Shown here one piece after another: positions 53,020-64,000 of a stretch of 64,000 nucleotides of DNA; the first letter of the stretch is position 1; every line of letters starts with the position of its first letter. The notes under the pieces were generated by a model. The model made no database searches. It worked only from the letters and a program-made list of their open reading frames with translations, and had not been told where the DNA came from. Both the position numbers and the translations under genes were made by a program. Origin of the DNA: Centropus unirufus (Eukaryota; Chordata; Aves; Cuculiformes; Centropidae); the NCBI GenBank assembly GCA_013397695.1, contig VYZI01000325.1, forward strand, positions 124,001 through 188,000, given 5' to 3'.

Positions 53020-53380
53020 AAGGAATTAAACCATAGGAGGAGAGCCACAAAGATGATCAGAAGGCTGGGGCACCTCCCATATGAGGATAGGCTGAGAGAA
53101 CTGGGCTTGTTTAGCCTAGAGAGAAGGTTCCAGGAAGACCTTACAGCAGCCTTCCAGTACTTAAAGGGGGCCTACAGGAAAGGTGAGGAGTGGTTCTTTA
53201 CCAAGGAGTGCAATAATAGGATGAGGTTTTAAGCTGAAAGAGGGGACGTGTAGATTAAACATCAGGAATAATTTTTTTTCCTGTGAGGGTAGTGAGGTGG
53301 TGGAACAGGTTCCCAGAGAAGTCATGGATGCCCCATCCCTGGAATTCATTCCAAATCAAACCATTCCATGATTCTATGAA
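53020..53380 (+). mobile_element. CR1 LINE 3' fragment with a deletion near the tail
   Basis: Matches the CR1 end of ORF2 and 3' UTR. Visible blocks include ggagagccacaaagatgatc, ggataggctgagagaactgg, cttccagtacttaaaggggg and cctgtgagggtagtgag. It ends with accattccatgattctatgaa. Between the 'ccatccctggaa' block and the terminal 'aaaccattccatgattctatg' block, most of the usual 3' UTR is missing (junction about 53340-53355). A smaller deletion lies near 53225. It is non-coding now. Confidence 0.92.
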
Positions 53381-53794
53381 CTGCCCTTGTTTATCCAGGT
53401 GAAATTACAGATGCAAAGCAGATATATGTAGACACAAAGTCCTGTCCTTTGAATTCACAGTCTGAAAAGGAAACATTTTGTGAGACCTGTGTATTTCTGT
53501 CTAAAATATATGCTCTAATTTAGGACTGCCTGAGTGACACTGGTGGCCTGTGATATATAAGTGGTCAGGTTAAATGACCTTTATGTACCTTCTTGCCTGC
53601 AGCTCAGAGCAACAGCAAATGCAACAGCTTGAATTGGTTCCATTTATTATGCTTTTAATTGCCTGCTAATATTTCTTTCAGTAGGGAAGACTAATACACC
53701 TTTTCTATCATGCCTTCCAACCTACCCAAAATTGCAGTTCAGCCAAAACTAATAAATGGCCTTCAGTTCCCTAGAAATGGAAAAGCAACTGGAT

Positions 53795-53935
53795 GGGAAT
53801 CCAGGAGTTTCCTGTTCCTCATATAGCTCTGCAGTAGATCTTGGACAAGTAATTTAAACTGTCTATGCCTTAATCCTCCACTCATTAAATGGTGTTATAA
53901 CACTTCCTTTATCTCACACGTTGTTAATCTTGCCT
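53795..53935 (+). mobile_element. MIR-like (CORE-SINE) ancient repeat remnant
   Basis: Blocks in MIR order: agctctgcagtagatcttgg and acaagtaatttaaactgtct (MIR: gtgaccttgggcaagt…acttaacctct), tatgccttaatcctccactc, attaaatggtgttataacac (MIR: aaatggggataataata) and tttatctcacacgttgttaa (MIR: cctcatagggttgttgtga). Spacing is preserved across about 120 bases, so I trust it more than a single-motif match. Confidence 0.62.
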
Positions 53936-56900
53936 AGACAGACTGTTCTGAGCTTGTGGGGCACGGCCAGCATCACAGGACCATGACCTGGGCCTGCAGA
54001 AAACACAGGACTGCATTAGGTTGAAGAATACTTTTTTCCTAATAAAAATCCAAACTAAAGCAGAGCAGAATAAACAAAAAAGGACAATGATCATAATTTC
54101 TAAAGGAATCACAGTCTATATGAATGTGGAGAAAACAGCAAGTTTCCTTTAAAAGGAAATTCACACTGTCAGGTATAAATTACAGACTGTATCTCATCTT
54201 GTTCTATCTACAGCTCCTTCCTTAGTCATGCATGGCAGCAGTGTATAAAAATATTTCCCGCATGTGATCAGGCGAGCATGGGTACATAAGATGCAAATGA
54301 AATATGAGGTTTAAAAAAATATTTACTGGTATCTTAAAAGAAAACTAAAAGTTTGCAATCACGTCATTTCTGAGAGTAACTGATTTATCTGGGAATACAC
54401 TGTGCTTGGGAACACAATTGAAATAAAACCAAAATGTTTTCTTTAGGAAGTTGCAAGGAACTGAGGTAGCTAAAAATAAGTGACAAAAAGTAGATAGTAG
54501 ATCACTAAAATTAAATCCTGACTATAATAGAGATGCTCAGTGGAATCACATGGGAGATATAATTTTCATCTTTTTCTTTCCCAATATTTTACACAAGACC
54601 TTCTGATTGCATATGTTTTATGACACCTAATAAATTATTTCAGGCAAATAGGCCATACAAAACTTCAGAAACCAAAATTCATCTATGCTCATCTTTGAAA
54701 CAGGGAACTCACTCCACATCCCACAGGCTGGTGACACTGCAAAGTGCCCCACTGGCACACAGTGAAACACCGCCAAATTCAGGAGGAGTTGCCAGATGAA
54801 GTTGTAGCTCATTGTTGTGTCAATCCATATTTTAGGGTATAAACAAAGATTTCAGCCTTGGTAAAAATGCAGTGTTGTTAATCTTCTTCAGGACAACTGT
54901 GGCTAGGGGCAAGGGAACAGCATCTTCAGTTTAATTACAAGGTCAGAAATATGAAATTCTCTCTTTTAAGCAATTCATTTTAATTCAGAAAAAATTTTAC
55001 AAGTTTTAATTGTTAAACTATCTGTACAAATACCTAACCTTCACTATTGATTAGCTCTCCAAATGCTTATCGCTTGCTGATTGCCACAGCTCAGAGGAGA
55101 GGCAATAATTTTCTATATGATCACTTGGGTTAAAAATCCATTTACTCAAATAGAGTGTGAATAAAACAGCTTAATGTGGTTTTTCAGTGGATGAAGAGAG
55201 ATGTCATACTTGCTACAAATGGTGACAGATCCTCTTAAGAACCTGCAGACAAGGTACCAGATTTTTGTGTTGTGTCCGACAGTTCTTGGATTTTTCCAGG
55301 ATAAAGCTATCAAGCTTTGAACCTTGGCTTCCTAGTAATCAACATCTGGGCCAGTGGCATCCATGTGTGTTCCTAATGGGGCTTTAATGGTGGAAAGATT
55401 TATACTGCATCTCATCTTACTGGTATCCAGACTGAAGTTTACAGATCCATCACTAAGAATGGCCTGGCCTCTGTTATCATTAATCAAAGCATATTAAGAA
55501 GACTTGGCAGGAAAAAAAATATCCAAATTTGAAATGTCAAGAGACAGATCCATCTAGTTTCACATCCTGTTGTTATAATATACCTTAATTACAGTTAATT
55601 AGGAGATATTGTTCCTGGTGGAAGAGCATCTGACACAGCTTTCATGGGTGATTAAACATAGAATAGAATCGGATGCATTTGTTGAATGCAGCATCCGTTT
55701 GTTACAACTGTACTACTCTATCTAGAATATCATTCCTACTGCATACCAAAACAAAAGTCATAGGCCAAAAATATTTCCCTTGCCTCATGATACTTTAATG
55801 TTCCCTGCTGTCTTCTTAATTTTTCTGCTGCTGTTCCCTTAGGACTCCAGCGCATGATCCAGCTCTCAGTGAAGTTAATCAGGGGCTTCTCAGTTGGCTT
55901 CAGCTGAGCCACATCAGATTGTAAATGAACAGCAAATAAAGGAAAGGGCTGAGAGTGAACAAGTGCTATAGGAATTGACCTTTGTGGAAAAACAATGTAG
56001 TTGGATGCAATGTCAATGCCATTTGTGAAAGAGAAATCTTTAATTTATTAGGGGAGTGCAATTACCAGGAATCCTTTCCTCATATGGTATAAATTAGAAA
56101 ATATGGAAACCCAGAGTGAAGCTATGAACTCATCTTCTGCTGGTTTAAATAACGTTTGCACACACTCATTGATCTATGGCTGTATATGACCCAGATATAG
56201 GTTTCGTTGAGTTGTCTGAGACCGTTGGTCATCCTTAGAATAGAAATGGCAGGATTGGTTTTATCACTGAGAAGCAACCAAATTAACATGTTTTTGCTAC
56301 ATTAAAAAGAAAAAAGTAGCATTATTGGCTAGATTACTTGTACTAGAAAAGTCTTGTTTTTCACAAACAGTGCACACTGGTTTTCTAAACGCTCATTTAC
56401 CCTGAACTTCAACAATTGTGATAAATCATTTGCTCTTTATTCTTTAGTGCAACTATATGCTTTGGGCAAAGATTTGTTTTAATTATTTATTTTTTTTTAA
56501 AAGCAAACCCACTTTTTTGATGCATTTTTTTCCATTCCCAGGGATGGATTTCATCTTTGATATGTGATCCAGCTATTTAACTGCCTCTCACCACTTCTCC
56601 CATGAATTGTTTATACAGCAGCTTGGCAGCACAATTTGCATATCACAGGAAAGATCCCATTACATGTTCCCAGAGGTGTGGTTTCACTGGCTTTATCACT
56701 TTCTGCCACCTATGCATAAGCCTGAAGCAGAGTGTCTGGTTAATCCAGAAAGGCAATTCTTGGCTGCCAATAGTAATTAAACATTAATGGTGCAGTTACA
56801 AAATTTTCAGTCACTCCAAACATATCTCCCCATTGTCTTTGATAAATATAATACCTAGAAAAGATATTTATCTTTTCATACAAATTTTCCTGCCTCAGGA

Positions 56901-58730
56901 AGATCACGGAGCATTACCTTTTCTGTATTCTGTTCAGCTGTTGCAGACTTGACCTAAAATAATTACTCAAGGAACAAATGCTGAAAGAAAAAAGTTGAAA
57001 AGAAGGGAAACATGCTTAATAACAGAATAAGCCAATGTACTGCAGAAGAGCTGGAGAAGACTTGGAGCTGGAGACAGTATTTTCTCTCTGGACACTTATT
57101 TGGTGATAGAAGGGGACAATGGCTTTAACTGCAGGTTTCTCGGCGATGAAAAGCCCATGTTTGGGTGTATTCAAGACTGTCCTTTACCCATTGTATGAAG
57201 CATTAAAAAAATGACAGTAGCACAACTTTCACTGAGTGGATCACTTACTCCAAGAGCCTTGTAGCAACATCAAAGCATACAACCACTGGGGATCAGGAGT
57301 TAGAAATTAAAGGGAAGCTAGATCCACACTACAGTAAAATTTCCTAGCAAAAGCATCACGGCCTCCAGATACTTCCCCAATAAGCAGACAAACAGTCCTG
57401 TGCCTTCAAATAGTCATCCAAGAACCACTTGGGGGAAACAAACATTGCAGTTACCAAATCTTACTACCTTTGATTGCTCCTATGCAAATCCACCCTGCAG
57501 TGAAACGCTATGCATGTGGAATTTGAAAAATGCAAACATGGTTTGGGTGAAATTTGGAGTCTGAGAGCTAGAGTAGTATTATTAGCAAAACCACCCTCCT
57601 TAGAAAGTACTTCAGGACAACCTAGCAACATCACCCATCAGTTGTAGGCAGCGCAATAGCTGTCACAGCATCTTTCTCCCTAACAATATGACAAAATCCC
57701 TAATACTGCAGAAGGCTGGAAGACAGAGAAGGAGTTTATTCACTGACCAAGCTAAAGGGCTATTGAGTTAGTAGCCTTTGAAACACAAGGTCAATCTCAG
57801 TGAACAGTGATTGAAACTTGTTATCCTCTCATAGAACGAGTGTGTGTTATATAGTGCAATAGCCAGCAGTCACAGTGACAGAGCAAAAGGCAGATTAAGT
57901 ACAGCTGTCCCCTCAGGTCCAGGGATAGCCTGGTGGGCAGGAAGGAAAATCTGAGCTGCTCCTGCCTGTTCAAAAGACAGCACTTAGTTTTTGAGCCTTT
58001 CACGGTGATCTTTTTTGAACCCATTGTGTTTGCTGACATGCCACCCTGACATTTTGGTTTAGTAGAACAAGAAAAAAAAAAACCAAAACCAAACAAAAAA
58101 CCCCAAGAAGTAAGGTTATAAAATAAAATATGATGTTTTCCGCATGTTAAAAGAAATATTGCTCCCACAGAGACCTGGAAGCTTAAACTGCTGCAGTGCT
58201 GTGCCAGTACATGAAAACCAAAAAATGGAACTGACCTGGGTTTCACGGTTCAAGCATGCCGTGGCAGGGATCCCGGCACTACTTCCAAATTCAACACTTG
58301 AATAAACACAGTTGTAGTTTCTTGAAGTGGAAGCTTTTAATGCAATCTGAAAAGGGTGAGAGAAAGGGCATACTCCTGAAGCCTGTATTTCTTAGGTAGA
58401 AATAATTCTGCCTGGAGAAGCCCGGCTCGTGACTGTTTGCTATTAAGACTGTACAGGAGAGAGGGAGCGTCTTTGAGTTCACATACTTAACGCTCAGTGG
58501 TGTGTCTGTGGAGTGGCAGGAAATAAACAACAGCGAGGAGGGGTTAACCAGAGATGTGCTGGCTAAAATCTATACGCCTGGAAACAAAAGGGAGAGGGCT
58601 GCCAGGTCAGATATAATTTAATTGCCTCTAATAGGGGGATCAGCCACAGAGCTACCAGGCACAAAGGTGCCTATCACAAACTGTACCCACATTCCATCTC
58701 CCCTCTAAACCCAAAATAGCGAGCATGCAT

Positions 58731-58744
58731 GTCATGTCATGTCA
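58731..58744. repeat. (GTCAT)n short tandem repeat
   Basis: Nearly three GTCAT units, preceded by GCATGCAT. Confidence 0.75.
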
Positions 58745-59120
58745 ATCTTTCTGAAATGATCTAGAATGTCCTCCTAGCTCCTAAATAGAGAACTGCTGTA
58801 AAACACCTGTACAATAACTAGAATGAGAGGACCGAGACATTAAACAAGCCACCTACGCAAGGATCATAATCAGAAAGATTAAAACATGTCAGTCTCTCAC
58901 TGATATGTATTCTCCACCTTATTTCCTAAAACAGCTGAATGCTTTCTGGAGAAATATCACAATTCTGCCATAATTGCAATTTGGGAACATCCACGCAGAA
59001 GGTCAGATGCAAGTGAAAATGTCTCTGAGCCTCATACAAGATGGTAGAAAATCCCTTTACTTGGAGTCTGCCTACCAAAATTTCACACTACTCCAGCAGA
59101 ATTTTCCTTTCAGCACAGCA

Positions 59121-59160
59121 GGGAAAAGGAAAGGAAGGAAAGGAAGGAAAGGGAAAGGGA
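59121..59160. repeat. (GGAAA)n / (GGAAGG)n purine repeat
   Basis: Irregular GGAAA and GGAAGG units. They produce the KGRKGRKGKGK run in a plus-strand frame (58974-59444) that I do not consider coding. Confidence 0.85.
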
Positions 59161-62100
59161 AGTGCTTGTTGAATTCATCAGCCATGGATGCTGACATTGT
59201 TCTAGAGTTGGACATGGAGCACAACACAAGTCAAAAAGTCTGGATGTTGGGAGGGATTGAGAATAAGAGGGAGGGCAGCTGCCCAGTTCACTTGGAAATG
59301 TGCAGAGGAGGAGCAAGCAAACCTATTCTTCAGAAGAGCTTTCTCAGCTGCAAGATAGAAAGGATACAGCAGACGTTTCCCAGAAGATATGTCACAAGCA
59401 CTGCCATTGGCAGAAATTATATGCAGTTGAAGACATTTTCCTAACAATCTTCTCAGTAACTTCTCTCAAAGCAAGACTTGGGTTACTGCCCCTCCTCCAA
59501 AACAAAAAAAAAAAACCCTCCAAACCAAACCAACTCTCTACAGAATTACTGTATTGGGCAGACACCCATTGTAACAGAGAAACATGCTGTGAAACATAAT
59601 GTAATACTATAGTTGTATACAATTTTTAATTATAGAGTATTTATAGATGCTAACTTGGACAATTTCATATCTCTAGGCATTTATTCCATCCTTGTAAAAT
59701 GAAAGGGCATTTTTCATCTCACCTTGACTAGTACAGAGAATACATTTGGGTTATAAATTGTTTAGAATTATTTGTTAATGCTATTGGCTTTTCTGTGTCT
59801 GCTTGTAGGAGGGACCGGAGGGAGATGGATAATGCTTTACACATAAAATCATAGAGGAGAAAAGCAGAAAGCAAGCTTTGTTTTGAACACGTTTAAACTG
59901 TTCAAATGACAGTGATCGGTTGCCTTGGAAGCAGATCTGTAGCTGAATTAAACCTTTCACCTGTCCAACATATGAAATATTTATTATCTGAGGGTGGCTA
60001 GAGATTCAATAAAGCCAGACATACAACGCCGAATGCAGACCCTGGCTCATCACCTCTATGAATTTCACAGGCCCGGTGGCATCCAGATTAGATTTTGCCA
60101 CAGAAAGAGAGAAGTGGGCTCAATTGCAATACTGAGCGTGAGGAGACATAAAACAAGAGGAAACATCTTAACTTTATATTCGATTAAACCAGGTTGGTGA
60201 AGCAAAATGCTGATACTCCTCCTATACTGTGCTTAGTAAGGCTGCAAAATGTTATTGTTTCCAATTACAGAGAAGAGCCCACTCTCTCTTTAGATAATTA
60301 CTTTTCCAATAAATTATTCTTGGCCACTTGTTTCCCAATAAAAATCGCCCAATGTTTTTGTCTTGTAAAAGTTGTTAGGTTTTTTTCCCCTTCTCTTTTG
60401 CGTGGGTTGGTATTAATTTATTATAGGGCTGAAAATTGGCAGAGATCCAGACACAATGATGTGAAAAATGTTCATACTAAAATTCATGATGGGATTCTTT
60501 GTTTATCTATCTCAGAGTCTCCCTGAGAATTCAATCCTGCAAAATGGAACACAGTTGATGCACAAGTAAGCATGTAACCCAGCTCACTGTATTTTTCTGG
60601 AAAAAGACTTACAGATGTATCTGTTGCTGCTGACATACAATGACTCTGAGTATAAACAAAAGCCAGAGCCAATATTTAAGAAAGCAGTATGCTTGCATAG
60701 ATGCTTTCAGCAGCAAATCATACTTTGTAAGAACCTTGACATTTTTTGTCCTTTATCACAATCATTTTTTCTCAGAAGATATGGATTTCCAAGGCCTTTG
60801 GCATTCTTACTATTGCTAAACAGCTTTAACATCTGCATTCAAGATGTATTGAAATTGTCTAATTAAGCTAAGAGGTAAAAACAAAGATTAAACTCCAATA
60901 TCATCACATCCAAAATCGCACCACAATAAAATACAATATTTTTGCTAACTCTATGCGTGTGTGAAGCAACCGAAAAGTTGTAGAGAGTTAAAACACAATG
61001 CCAAGATATGTTCACTTCTTTCAGTTCATGCAGCTTCCTTGTCACACTCTACTTGGCAATTGCATGAAGATTTTAGCAGTAAATATCAGACCTGATAGCA
61101 TCATTTTGAGTCAGGACTGCAGGCTCTTGGGTGCTGCACAGAACTGATCCTGCCCTAACTATTAAGAAGGAATGAGGTATGAACAACATGGGAAGGCCAG
61201 CAAAGGAGGAAGAAGAGTACAAGAGGCAATATGGTACTTGCACGATGTCATTGTATAAACTGAGCCACCACAGATAGAAACTGATGTATATATTGCTGGA
61301 AAATGGGGATTCCTGGCTTTGCAGTGGCAGGTAACATTTATCTCTAGTTTCTTTCACAACATAATAGACCTTAAAATATTAACCAGTCCTCTGTTCCAGT
61401 CATGTTATTCTGGCACTAGTCCTGTACCTTAATGGAGTGCACCTCTGATCCCAGGCAGGAGCACTTCCCCATACCTAGCATGTAATAATTCATTATATGC
61501 TCAGGAGAACAGCCTTTTTCTAGACTCTGCCTTCATTTTTATTGCTTCTGTGTAAATGACTTCCCCCATGTCTGTTACAGTTGCTTCGTTTCCACACAAA
61601 GCATTGTGCTTACGCTTTCCGAAGTTTACCAGAGACAGGTTGCTAGGTTCCAAGTGCACCAAAAAGTGCAGAATGTGCCTCTTTTTCCTGCCTTTCCATA
61701 TGCCTAGGATACCCTCCTCCTTTCCTACTGTGGTACACCAAGTACCTTCCCTTTCTTTCAGAAAGCTGAGAATCCATCTGTTCGGCAAAGTGCTCCATCT
61801 GCAACAACAGCAAGTCCAGTGATGTGCTGCCAATATTTCAACAAAGGGCTCCTCTAAACCCATTCCCTTGAGCCGGTAACACAGCCCACGTCCCCAGGGT
61901 GGGAATGCTCACAGACAGGAGGCATGCGGGACTGACGGGCTCTATTCATTTGTTTTTCCCATTTCAACAAAACGCTTTCCCATATCGAAGGGAAGAGGCA
62001 GCAGCATTTGGCAAACACATCTCTGTTCTGTGCCTCATGCCAGAAATGGTCATACTTGGGTCCCGGAAAGAAAAAAATAATTTCACTTTGCTGAGAGAGT

Positions 62101-62389
62101 TGCAGACTGTTCACCTGGAAAATGGATATAAGGGATGAAGAGGGTTTTATCTGTATCAAGCAAATTAGGGAAAGGGCCTCAGCTACAAAGAAGGGAAATC
62201 ATACCAAATTTTCCTCCTAGCACTACACTAGCAGTGGGCTGAGCTTTGCAAATGTGACTGCTAAGTCTGATGACAGACGTGACTGAAGACAATGGTTGAG
62301 GCAGGAAGTATTTCAGAAGGCAAATCTACAGAGCTTTTGACATTCACATTCTTATATCAAGTCTAGATACATATCATACAGGGTATAAA

Positions 62390-62419
62390 TACACATGTAT
62401 GTACGCATATACATGTGTA
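62390..62419. repeat. Perfect inverted repeat, 11-base arms, 8-base loop
   Basis: Arms TACACATGTAT (62390-62400) and ATACATGTGTA (62409-62419) are exact reverse complements, with an 8-base loop between them. The sequence is TA/CA-rich, so it may be a decayed microsatellite. Confidence 0.8.
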
Positions 62420-63065
62420 CATATTCATAATATTAGACAGGAGTTGCTTTTACAAATTTTGGCTGCTAGACTTGCTTCACACACTATTCTGTCTCAAGCA
62501 TTTTAAAAGCCCAGGCTTGCTAATTTCCCATCTGTAATTTATACAGGAGCTGATGCATGCAGTCTGGCATGCTTTGCATGTACTTTTGATCTCTCAGTTT
62601 TTATGTTGTTGTTTCTCAGATATACAGTTTAGAGCAAGTTGCAGTCACATAAAAATGGCTGTTTGTTAAATTACATTAAACTCCCAAAGTTTTCAAAGGT
62701 GATAGTGCAATGCATGATAACTTTTTTAAAATTATCAATTCCTTAAATCATTTGAAGGTTTTCTTAAAAAACAAGAGGACTTTTTGCATTGGAACACATA
62801 ACCTAAGACTTTGTTGGTCTTGAAGAATACACAAGATTAATGCCAGTTGGTGCCATCATATAGTTGAGCTGGATAGCATTAATCCATAATACAGGCACAA
62901 ATTATCACACTAAATAATTTGTATTTACATGTCAGGAAGCAATTTTAAAAAAATAAACACTTTCTAGTTTGGCTGGCACATATACAGCAATGTGTCAGGC
63001 TTCTTACTTAAAATCGCAGGCAGCACTAATGTGTCTGTCCCATAACCAGCTCTTTCAGAAACAGA

Positions 63066-63095
63066 TACTTTGCTAGATCCTTATCTAGCAAAGTA
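63066..63095. repeat. Perfect inverted repeat, 13-base arms, 4-base loop
   Basis: Arms TACTTTGCTAGAT (63066-63078) and ATCTAGCAAAGTA (63083-63095) are exact reverse complements, separated by CCTT. The arms are not simple sequence. No T run or repeat family explains it. Confidence 0.85.
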
Positions 63096-64000
63096 CAAGA
63101 GCACATTTTGGAGCTCACCCACCTATAGCAAAACACTCTAGAACCTGTTTATATATAAAGCATTTGTTGAATGGGCAGAGATGAAGCATGTGTTCGTTTG
63201 GTCTGTTGAACTGGGGCCCATCTTAAAGGTACTACAAGGCAACCTGAAATGCTCCAAGTTGTCCTGCACAACCACCAAGCTGGCTTGAGCATCCTGGGTC
63301 TTCTACAAAATAGGTCTCAGAAAGGTACTGTAGGAGGGATATCAAAAGGCAAGTAAAGCCCAAACCCATGCCACATTGGGAAATTCCTCTTCAAGCTAGA
63401 CAAGACAAAAGCTTTTAAAACTGAGGGCCGATACAGCCCAGGGAGGCTGGAGCACTGCTGACCCAAGGCATAAATATTACTGCTCCAGAAATCCTAATGG
63501 CTAAATTGGTAAGTCAGAATGGTATGGGTAGAACATAAGGATCATAAGTAACTTTTTGCAGAAAATAAAATGGGGCACAGATTAAAAATGTCACCTGTTA
63601 AAGACCTGCTAAAGCAAAGCTACAACAGGATCTGAAATGCATCCAGATCTGCTAAATTCTAGTTTGATTCTCTAACCATCGGAGCAGTAACACGACTGAC
63701 TTTGAAATAAGCATTCAAAGTATAATTAAGGTAATTTATTTGTCCATCATGTAAGTCAGGCAAGAAATTAAAAATGCTTTGCAAAGAATTGCCCAAGTTG
63801 CTTGTCACAACAGAGATGAGATGAACCAGTGAAGGTGGTGCAGGGTGCTTGTCACTCACAAGCCATTGTCCTCTTCTAAGTAGGTATAAGTTAATTGCCT
63901 TCTCATCTAGCTCTATTTTCTTGAAAATTTCTTAAAATTTCAATAATGTTTCCAGCACAGTTTCACTTAGTTTTGATCTTGGCAAAACATCTTAACAGTC

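Larger units (their letters stand above)
42118..64000 (-). other. ENOX1: ENOX1 upstream intron, partial (leaves window on the right)
   Basis: At least 21.9 kb of intron upstream of the first exon seen here. I looked for the exon encoding the start Met (a sequence ending QMMA before a donor) and did not find it, so it lies to the right of the window. Contents recognised: CR1 fragments (42372-42555, 51130-51230, 53020-53380), MIR-like remnants (46945-47035, 53795-53935), a probable old repeat tail (52130-52290) and hairpins near 62400 and 63080. A non-coding 5' UTR exon could be hidden here and would not be visible to me. Confidence 0.75.

Noticed and set aside
57821..58246. Minus-strand frame of 141 codons with hydrophobic stretches
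   Set aside because: The hydrophobic part comes from an A/T-rich run (FLFGFGFFFSC). No family resemblance and no exon signals.
58974..59444. Plus-strand frame of 156 codons
   Set aside because: Runs straight through a GGAAA repeat (KGRKGRKGKGK) and matches nothing recognisable. Two overlapping frames on the other strand are equally open.
61501..62159. Adjacent minus-strand frames of 120 and 101 codons
   Set aside because: Plus-strand frames over the same bases are as long. There is no motif and no consistent splice signals linking them.
42900..64000. Start-codon exon of ENOX1
   Set aside because: Searched for a segment encoding the start of the protein ending in QMMA before a donor and found none. 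It is presumed to lie beyond the right edge.
1..64000. CRISPR arrays, operons, tRNA or rRNA genes, proviruses
   Set aside because: No regularly spaced repeats, bacterial-type gene organisation, tRNA/rRNA-like sequence, or retroviral gag/pol/env or paired LTR was seen.

Overview
The window looks like an internal stretch of one large vertebrate gene, almost certainly from a bird. Four minus-strand exons with clean splice sites encode consecutive parts of ENOX1 (ecto-NOX disulfide-thiol exchanger 1). The interspersed repeats are sparse and almost all CR1 LINE fragments with the typical bird 3' tail (…GATTCTATGAT…). A few older MIR-like SINE remnants are also present. No mammalian Alu or L1 repeats were seen.

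Layout, in the direction of ENOX1 transcription (right to left). 64000-42118 is intron, extending beyond the window. 42117-41980 is an exon for the N-terminal region. 41979-9710 is a 32.3 kb intron. 9709-9536 is the Pro-rich linker exon with a CKSC motif. 9535-7796 is a short intron. 7795-7589 carries the first two thirds of the RRM. 7588-1014 is a 6.6 kb intron. 1013-780 carries the end of the RRM and the start of the charged helical region. 779-1 is intron, again leaving the window. The four exons join in frame to 251 codons, about residues 24-274 of a protein that is about 643 residues long in human (approximate, from memory). The start-codon exon, the promoter and the C-terminal exons lie outside.

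The introns hold eight CR1 fragments: 13440-14513, 21240-21541, 35583-35695, 42372-42555 and 53020-53380 on +, and 3700-3870, 39945-40850 and 51130-51230 on -. They also hold three MIR-like remnants, one probable further old repeat tail, microsatellites, short tandem duplications, purine-rich tracts and two near-perfect hairpins. A small minus-strand ORF at 16463-16741, with one membrane-spanning segment, is the only non-ENOX1 reading frame that looks at all gene-like. A 5-base N gap sits in an AT repeat at 2518-2522.

I do not see a new multi-gene system here. The points most worth a second look are the NAGNAG acceptor, the weak donor followed by an intronic poly(A) signal inside the RRM, the uniform 1-1 phase of all four exons, two CR1 copies with internal deletions that keep the 3' tail, and the small membrane ORF.
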